Below are positions 57,330 through 64,000 of a stretch of 64,000 nt of DNA, in pieces. Positions within the stretch are counted from its first letter, which is position 1. Each line of letters starts with the position of its first letter. The notes under the pieces are model-generated. The model saw nothing but the letters and a program-made list of their open reading frames with translations. It ran no database searches and was not told the origin of the DNA. A program made the translations under genes and the position numbers. Location of the stretch: assembly GCA_026419785.1 (NCBI GenBank), contig JAODTK010002555.1, positions 1-64,000 of the forward strand, read 5' to 3'. Source of the DNA: Sclerodactyla briareus (lineage: Eukaryota > Echinodermata > Holothuroidea > Dendrochirotida > Sclerodactylidae).

Positions 57330-58755
57330 GACTGGCTAAAACAAGTTGCCCAGGTAGTAATTGTACCCAACGTATATTTTTCAATAGAGGCAGGTAAGTC
57401 AACACTTTAATAATCAAATGAGCTATACCACTTGGTGGCCAGAAAGAAGTGGAACGCGTTCAAATTTGACACAAGGACGAATTGTCACGATCAGGCACGT
57501 TTCCATTTTTGCTGACCCTTTTCAAACCAAAATATCAATAGAATTTTGGTCGAGGAGAATTAAGTTTGTGTCATGTAATTAAGGCGTGTGTATCTTTCGT
57601 CATGTAGCATGCAGGTACTCACCTTTAATCAATTGGGGAGTACGCGTCAGAGCGTGGGTACCCGGGCTCCTGGAGTTTCATCCAAGAATTATTACGAACT
57701 CAGAAAGGATTGGCCTCCCGTCTCTTCTGTCTTCGCTGCCTCCCTCGCCCCGCTCGCCCTGACTAAGCGGAAAAAACAGGGAAGAATATAAATAAGAAAA
57801 TAAAACCTAAAACTGGGGAAAGGATCAAATTCATTAGTCAAATTTATTTTGATCCGGGAGGAAGTAGAATTTGACCAGGGTGTAAATTCGGTTTAGTCTC
57901 CTTCTGACCTAAGTCTGGGTCATGTAACCGATTTCAGAGAACAACAACTTGAGATCCCTATAAAACTGCGCGCGTCCAATTCCCAAATTTGAATCGTGTG
58001 ACCTGCGATCAATTCTAGCTCTAGGCGAAGTTGTATAGGGTATAATTCCTCCTTGTGTAAATCATCTGTAGATGACCATAAGTGCTGGCTCACACAAAGG
58101 GATTCATTTTGATTGGACACGGACGTTGGACAGGGCGGGGGTTGCAGCATTTGTGGGATTTACTAATGTATAGGTCTGTCATTCCGATCATACGGGTATG
58201 ACCTTCACTGACAAAGTACATTTAAAGTATCGACTTCTTGACGAACCGCATTCAAAGGATCTTTTTCTGAGAAGTGCAAGCGTTAGTTAGGAATAAATGT
58301 AGTTATATTGGTCATTAGCGGAGATGAGGTTTCTGGTGGGCAATGAGGCTACTGGTGGTTTTGTTGTAGTAAACACTGGGTAAGCAAGCTTGAAGGCTCT
58401 GGAGATAACTCATATGGATCACCCGCTTCCAGTAACGACGACAGGGTACCAGTTGAGTACACGCTTTTAATTATTCTTAAATATTTGCGATAAAATATTG
58501 ATCTCACCTAGGTCAATTTGACCGAGTGAATTGGAGCATGCACCGAACGGATTTCTGGGTCAAAATTACTTCAGTTTCCCGCCCCCAAATTTGGTTCGGT
58601 GCCCCCCGCCTAATTTGAGGGGAAATGACAGCTTGATCCTTCATTCTGATCTCTGTAATTTCAGAGTGTATTTAAAGGATAGGATATTGTCTCCACGATA
58701 TGCTAAAGATATTCTCGTAAGAGAATCTTAGCGACTTTTTATCATCTACTGGTCT
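57330..58755. other. No gene recognised
   Basis: A 67-codon ORF at 57,588-57,791 and a 76-codon minus ORF at 57,920-58,150 have no motif. The last ~100 bp (58,640-58,740) gives a frame with LSPRYAKDILV but no family match. Confidence 0.3.
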
Positions 58756-58756
58756 T

Positions 58757-60045
58757 TGTCTGTGATTTAGATCTTTTCAAAGTTCAGCAGGGGCTAGTCA
58801 AGCGTTTAGTTTCTGCCAGTGGCGTCGTGGCCATTGGGGCCTGGAGGGGGGGGGGCGCCCCCCAAATTTTGTCGGATCGGGTGTCATAAGATTTTTCATT
58901 AATTTGAATTAAAAAGTATTCTTGAAATAAAAAAAGCATTGATAATCGTTGCGGAGTTCCCCCACACACCTCAACTTAAACATTATCGGGATTTTATAAG
59001 GCCATTGCCTTCCAATAGTCTGCCCTAAGCTCGCGTTTGATATTGCTTGGGGGGTTCAAAAAAAAAATTATTTGTTTGAACCTAGCGCTACTAACTGACC
59101 AACCTGAGGGTCATTACAGCTCAATACAATACCGGCTGAGAAAATGCGAGCTGAGGCAACAAAATTGCGTAAATTAAACGTTGGTTCCCCCTGATATCTG
59201 TACATGTTTTTTCTATTCATGCAAATATGTTATCGGCTCGTCAGTGAGCATCGGAGGACACCATAAAATACCAAGTTTAGGGAGGAAAAAAATATGTTTT
59301 AGTTTTTCAGACAAGAGAGTGAGGAATTATTAACGAACGTTCACAAACGCTGAAAAAAACGTGTTTGATACATGTATGAAATGTCACTATCGCAATAAAA
59401 TAGCAAACTCACTTTTAGTCAATAATATTGTGACCACTATAGGATTTCCGGGCTGTAGGGATATTTTCTGTTATTTAATGTTGGCTGAAGTGAAACTTCT
59501 CTTTTTTTCCTGTCAAATTTAGTTTATTTTAATATGTGGGCAACGGAGAAACAATTGAGTTGATTGAAAATGACGAGCGCGGCAATCAATGATTGTCGCG
59601 CAGCTTAGATGGATCACGACATTGGAAGTCGTGGCACACAATTATTTCACTATTTTTTCTGGCCCATTTGAAATCCCCACCATTTAGGAATCTCTGGTAA
59701 ATCCTCTGTGATGCTATGAACGAAAGAGGGTGAAAGAAGTTGAACTGTAGCCAGAGCCACCAAATTCGCATAATATCCGAGAATATTTCCGGAAAAAAAG
59801 AGTTGGAAGTTTCATGAATTTTAGGGGTGTGGCGTCACCTCCATAAGGCACGGAAAAGTGGGAGTGTCTTTTCATACTATCTGACGAACATCTTATGTCT
59901 GTTTGCGCGCCAACCCGTGGTGGCGCTCGGCTTAGATATTAATCACCTGCTGATGGGCCCCTCTGGTTGTGTCCGGTTTCGGTAATAACGACGCCAGCTA
60001 TAGTCAGTAGATGGCTAGCGTTCCTAATTAACTATTTTTCGTCGG
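58757..60045 (+). mobile_element. Dispersed repeat with a nested hAT-like element
   Basis: Bases 58,757-58,820 match 800-865, and 60,008-60,025 match 1,012-1,026, so this is a second copy of the repeat near the window start. Between them sits about 1.17 kb with ends CAGTGGCGTCGTGG (58,820) and AACGACGCCAGC (about 59,985), imperfect inverted repeats of the hAT-like type. It includes a GCGCCAACCCGTGGTGGCGC hairpin at 59,909-59,928. No transposase was found. Confidence 0.5.
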
Positions 60046-60245
60046 TATTCACTCAAGAAAACTTAACTGAAACTTAATTTCAGCGACCCCTCGTGGTCGT
60101 GTGCCCTCGTTTTAATATTAGTAATAGCCTCGTCCTGATGTATGAAGGAAAAAACTGCAGAAAGCTCAAGTGGTGGAAGCTCCTGGTCCGTCGGATTACC
60201 TCTTCTTATTGAAATCTTTCGCCGACCATTATTATTTTAACTAAA
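60046..60245. other. Unassigned spacer
   Basis: Nothing recognisable was found between the repeat copy and the LINE. Confidence 0.3.
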
Positions 60246-60249
60246 ACTT

Positions 60250-61025
60250 TGCAAGAAAGGTGTCGTTCCGGATATTGGAGGAGAGCAAATGTGTTCTCGC
60301 AAGTTTTTTTTTTTTTTTTCACGGAAGTCAACGGTCCTCTTCCTGTAATTACAACCAGGTGGAGTCCTTACTAGTGTTGTCTGAGAAGGTTCATAAAATC
60401 CATTATCGGGATCATATTGTCGTTTTTTTTTTCAATGAGTTATCTAATTCGGGTTCCTCAGCATGGTTTCAGGAAAAATCGGTCATGTTGACTAGCGATT
60501 GAATTTATAGGAACATGTTACTTGTACGTTGACAACGGTGTGGCTGTTGATTTAATTTGCCTAGACTTCCAAAAAGCTTTTGACACTGTTCCTCAGAGGT
60601 CCCTTGTCTTAATTTAAAAGTTTTTGGCATTAAGGGGAATGTACTTGGGTAGTTCGTCCGGGGTCTTCTCAATAGGGAACAAACTGTTGTCTCAATGGGT
60701 GTTGTCTTCTTGGCAAAAGGTCACTAGTGATGTTGCCCCAAGGATGGTGCTTGGGACTCCACTGCTTTCTGGGTATAAGGACGAATCCGAAGATTCGGTG
60801 CATTCAAGAGTTTAAGAAGTTGCGACATACAAAGTTGATCGGGAGGTGTTCGAACAAAAGATGATGTGCAATTGTCCAAAGCGGCATCTTGATATATCTC
60901 CAAATGGGTCTCGATGGAAAAATGTTTTTCAATGTTATGTGCAAAGTTATGCATGCGGGTTTCCACAATCGCAACCGCTTCTTTCAGTTAAATGGGCAAA
61001 AATATTCATAAGGGGAATCAGGAGG
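60250..61025 (+). pseudogene. LINE reverse transcriptase, catalytic half
   Basis: On the plus strand, VDLICLDFQKAFDTVPQRS (palm motif A) is at about 60,548-60,600, with WVLSSWQKVTSDVAP and VLGTPLL at 60,690-60,770 (the family's 'LS.W..V.SGVPQGSVLGP.LF'). MCKVMHAGF is near 60,945, matching 'KCKVMH.G'. The YADD/FADD box expected between 60,780 and 60,850 is missing from any frame, apparently through a deletion: the LGTPLL and KIRCIQEF segments are too close together. Confidence 0.8.
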
Positions 61026-62025
61026 GATCTCGGTGTTTGTTTGGCTTCTTCTTGAAACCTTCTAAGCAGTGTGCTGAAGCTGCGAGGAAAGGTAACTGGA
61101 TTCTTGTGCTGATTGGACGTCACTTCAGTTCTTGATAAAGATATTGGTGTTCAGGTTGTTAGCAGATGGTGGGACCTCACCTGGAGGATTATGCCGAGTA
61201 GGAATCCATATACTCTAAAGAACAAGCAGGTATGAAAGTTCAGCGGAAGGCCGGGGGCCACAAGATTAATCACGTCTTATAGATTAACCTTACGAGGAGA
61301 GATTAGGCGTCTCGGACTAACTGCGATGTAGCTAGATGAATTCGAGGTGATTGATTCAGTTTTTTTAAATTGTTCATGGATTCGAGGGCCTTTCCTTCCA
61401 CTATTCTTTGAGTTTTTCTGAGGACACCAATTCATTGCTCAAGCTTCGTGGTAAACGCTGTAGATCGGGACATTTCCGGAAATATTTTTCTTCTCCCAGA
61501 GAGATTAAGGAGGGGAATAGCCTGCCTGAAGAAGGATCTTGGTGTTCATATTTATTCTTTTGAACTTCTAAGTATTGTGCGAATCTGCGAGGAATGGTAA
61601 TGTATTCTTGGCTTGCTTAGACGACACTTCAGTTTCCTTGTTAACGATAGTGTTACTGGCGGATAAGCAGTTGATGAGACCTTACCTGGGCGTAATCTGT
61701 CCAACTATGGAAGCAGGTCATGAAAACGTCATCGGAGGGCCACCAGATGAAGTCAACTGTCGGAGAGATGTACTTCCAATGGAAAGATTAGGGCGGCTCA
61801 GTACTAACTTCGATAGATATGAGGACGCAATTCGAGGTGATTGGAGTCAGGTTTCAAAAAATGTTCATGAATTGGAGGGATTTCCTTTCAATATTTCTTT
61901 GAGTTTTCCAAAGGTATCCACAATAGGGGCACTGCCTCAAGCTTCGTGATAAACGCTATAGATCGGATATTCGGAAAATTCTTCTCGCCAAAGAGTTTCT
62001 AAGAATGGAATAGCCTGCCGAAGAT
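61026..62025 (+). repeat. Head-to-tail duplication of the LINE 3' coding part
   Basis: Unit A spans 61,026-61,534 and unit B 61,535-62,025. Both start GATCTCGGTG/GATCTTGGTG, the 'DLGV' codons. Both contain the segments for KPSKQCAEAARKGN-like residues, GRHFS, FKIVHGFEGLSFH-like residues and a closing NSLP. The junction joins the NSLP end of unit A directly to the DLGV start of unit B. Divergence between units is considerable, so the duplication is not recent or the units come from two element copies. Confidence 0.85.
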
Positions 62026-62205
62026 GTAATGTCCGGGGCCAAGAGTGTGAATGGTCAAGAACAGTCTTGAGTAATTTTTCCAGAATCGTGCGAAACCTTA
62101 TGGCATCTTGGGTTTTTCTCTATTTATGATATGTTGTGGCTTTCGAGTCTCTAATGAGGATTTGTCCTCCCTGACCCCTTTCACTAAACTAAACTGGGCA
62201 ATAAA
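61026..62205 (+). pseudogene. LINE reverse transcriptase C-terminal domain, two copies
   Basis: Each copy carries, over mixed frames, the CR1/L2-type C-terminal domain with recognisable QCAEA, YEERL, FKIVHGFEGLSF, SLKLRGKRCR and WNSLP-like pieces. After unit B, VNGFKN..., FFQNRAKPYGILGFSLF completes the protein near 62,120, followed by a 3' tail to about 62,205. No poly(A) or short tandem tail typical of LINE ends is clear. Confidence 0.75.
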
Positions 62206-63790
62206 GCATTCGAGCCCCTAAAAACATGATCAGTTCGGTAAACCATGGGAACGGAAGTTTTCACTACCAACAGTCGGATCATACCATGCTGCTATTCTCA
62301 TCTGAATAAAATGTCTCAATAACTCTGAATCTGAAGATTCGCACAATCTTGAAAAAATAAATCAAGATGTTCGTGAAACGCATAACACCTCAAGCCCAAC
62401 ATCTTCAGAAACTGTAGACATCACCGGGACGATGGATTTTTGGTTGTTTACGGGAATTGAGCGTGTCTGTGAATAAAACAAATTAAGATTAAAATGTCAT
62501 ACGCGATTGAAATGAGGCCAAGCCCGATAGAAGCACTGTGGTCAGCGACAAAATTTCCTAAATATCCTTCTCTTGTAAAATTCAGAGGTTATAAGAACCG
62601 TATGCCTGATAGACCCAAGAGTGGCCCATAAACAATGAACGGCTGGTGAAGATCGATATGTCAGATAGGGGGTCTATTAATAATTAACGGTAATGTCAAT
62701 CGTGTCCATAAAAACTTTCCGCAGGCGCGGCGACCTAAGACGCTTTAATCCTATAGGACGGTTAGAGAATCTAGAGGAATAAGGATGACATTCAAAATGT
62801 ACAGAGAATATTGGTGTCCGGATTCTCGGGGAATATTCTGTCAAGGGAAGGGAGGGGACTGGGGAACGGCCGATACGGGCGGAATTTCAGCTTTTTGGCG
62901 TTGAAGTTCAGAGTGAAGATTAAAAAACAGTATAGTACACTAAAATGCGTATAATTTCGACTTTCAAAATTAAACAAGGTAATCGCGGTAAATCGCCCAG
63001 ACATGCTTACACTCGGCCGAACAAATCTACTTCAAGGTCGCGGACCCTTAAAAAAGGTAATGTTTGCTTGCTTTCTTCGTCGATCATCCTAGAACTTGGC
63101 GGACGTTGAAAGTCTGGATCTGGAGATGAACTCTCTGGATCTGGAGATGGACTCTCTGGCGACGGTGAGTCTTCAAGCAGGGAAACGCTGGTTTTCACGA
63201 CGAAAGCTCCAAAGAAGGTACTTTTTCGAGGAAGAGCAGCAGCCATTCGACAACTCAAGTGCGCATTAATATTATTGTTAAGATGTATATTACTACCTAG
63301 GCCTTCTATAAAGTCTATATGTAGTAAAGAACCTTAGCATGGGTGATTTACAGTGACAGTGGTAGTGCATTGTAATGATAAGTTCTGGCTTGGTCAAACC
63401 ACTTCCATTATTAAATATGATGGTTGTCAGGGTGGTGCAGTAGTAAAACCTGAGTTGAAATTCTCCGTTCAAGTGGGGAATCCTTCTTTCTCGAACAGAT
63501 CAGTTGATTCGTTAATAAACGGCTCAATATACCGTACAGATCGTGATGTCTGCAGAGATTTGCCGTGACCGAAACGTTCAATGTTTCCGTATTTAAGTCT
63601 GTGAAAATTCCCATATGACCTGTATGAGGAAAGTTCAGACCGTCTTGGGTCCGACTTCGATTGAGTCGAGGCATCCTTCGAGATGATTCGATTCAAACTT
63701 CAAAAATAAATTGCTCGCCTGCTTGGGTGCGTTCTTACATTGAATTTTTCTACCTATGGGGTCAGACAAGCGAAATCGGAAACGTCTCGG
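62206..63790. other. No gene recognised
   Basis: One minus-strand ORF (63,007-63,258) begins MAAALPRKSTFFGAFVVK and contains a short Ser/Pro/Asp-Glu repeat (SPSPESPSPDPE, from a GGATCTGGAGATG repeat at 63,115-63,150). It could be a first exon, but nothing supports that except composition. Overlapping ORFs at 63,353-63,696 on both strands have no motif. Confidence 0.3.
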
Positions 63791-63799
63791 TAGCTGAGG

Positions 63800-64000
63800 G
63801 AAAGTTTCCTTGGATGACCTCCAAATGAGCTCAACATTTCACGACCAAACAGGTGACCGTATTACAAGTTTCATTCAAACTGGACACTGTTCCTAATTGA
63901 CCTTGACTCACATGACCTTGGATGACCTCTAAATGACCTTCAGAATTTTCCCACTGAAATTTTGACCACATAGCCCAACTTCAAACCTCATAGCACTTAC
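63800..64000. repeat. TGACCT / CAAGTTTCATTCAAA-type repeat, cut by the window end
   Basis: Contains CTTGGATGACCTCCAAATGA, ACAAGTTTCATTCAAACTGG, then CTTGGATGACCTCTAAATGACC. It is the same repeat type as 37,430-37,760, so another Helitron-like core probably continues past the window. Confidence 0.65.

Larger units (their letters stand above)
60250..62205 (+). mobile_element. CR1/L2-type LINE, 5'-truncated, with internal duplication
   Basis: It begins inside the reverse transcriptase (WRRANV...GSQRSSSCNYNQV, the 'W+.A.V.PI.KKG....NYRPVSL' region) and runs to the C-terminal AKPYGILGFSLF segment near 62,110. The CR1/L2-like assignment rests on the LDFQKAFDTVP and C-terminal patterns. The 3' coding part is present twice (period 509 bp; see the repeat entry). 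Multiple stops mean it is inactive. Confidence 0.85.

Noticed and set aside
63007-63258. Minus-strand ORF starting MAAALPRKS with a Ser/Pro/Asp repeat as a first exon
   Set aside because: The repeat comes from a short GGATCTGGAGATG tandem, there is no recognised domain and no clear splice donor follows; kept only as a remark.
1-64000. tRNA, rRNA, mitochondrial or bacterial genes
   Set aside because: I found no cloverleaf, conserved rRNA block or dense bacterial-type ORF arrangement by eye; a covariance-model scan would be needed to exclude small RNA genes.

Overview
The window looks like nuclear DNA of a metazoan, most likely a marine invertebrate. It has no bacterial-style gene packing, no operons, and no rRNA or tRNA gene that I could recognise. 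Almost everything that can be assigned is transposon-derived or simple repeat: a BEL/Pao LTR retrotransposon, three separate non-LTR (LINE) remnants, hAT-like terminal-inverted-repeat elements, Helitron/Helentron-like non-autonomous elements with tandem-repeat cores, and very long (CA)n tracts. I cannot name the species or phylum from sequence alone. Matching copies differ mainly by single-base insertions and deletions, so some of the frameshifts below may be errors of an unpolished long-read assembly rather than true mutations.

Layout. 1-10.1 kb is a nest of interspersed repeats in both orientations: a purine-rich repeat seen three times, a hAT-like element with matching ends seen twice nearly complete and once truncated, and a LINE 3' fragment forming a 1.1 kb inverted-repeat pair (3.83-4.93 and 8.04-9.11 kb). 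10.13-12.81 kb and 14.74-15.69 kb are two Helitron/Helentron-like elements with related hairpin-plus-CTAG ends; the first holds a ~590 bp tandem repeat. Short coding-looking ORFs lie on the minus strand between 13.3 and 16.0 kb around the second element. 16.5-16.9 kb is a GATAC/palindrome repeat, and 20.4-21.3 kb is a decayed LINE. 22-31 kb carries dispersed repeats, an inverted pair of 20-bp minisatellites and a ~90 bp tandem array.

32-47 kb holds a (CA)n tract, the best non-transposon coding candidate (a glycosyltransferase-like protein at 33.3-34.3 kb with a partial second copy at 44.1 kb), a third Helitron-like end at 38.0 kb, a ~150 bp tandem array and a 1 kb (CA)n tract. 49.625-57.059 kb is a full-length BEL/Pao retrotransposon on the minus strand, with two LTRs, a perfect 5-bp target duplication, and gag, protease, reverse transcriptase, RNase H, integrase and DUF5641 signals in the canonical order but split over frames. 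It is followed by a run of four hairpins (57.22-57.33 kb), another hAT-like copy (58.8-60.0 kb) and a CR1/L2-type LINE (60.25-62.2 kb) whose 3' coding part is duplicated head to tail.

No set of genes here forms a pathway. The only internally coordinated unit is the BEL/Pao element. I found no convincing new defence, metabolic or regulatory system. The best leads are the Helitron-like family carrying AGGTCA direct repeats, the duplicated glycosyltransferase-like sequence, the hairpin run at 57.2 kb and the internally duplicated LINE.
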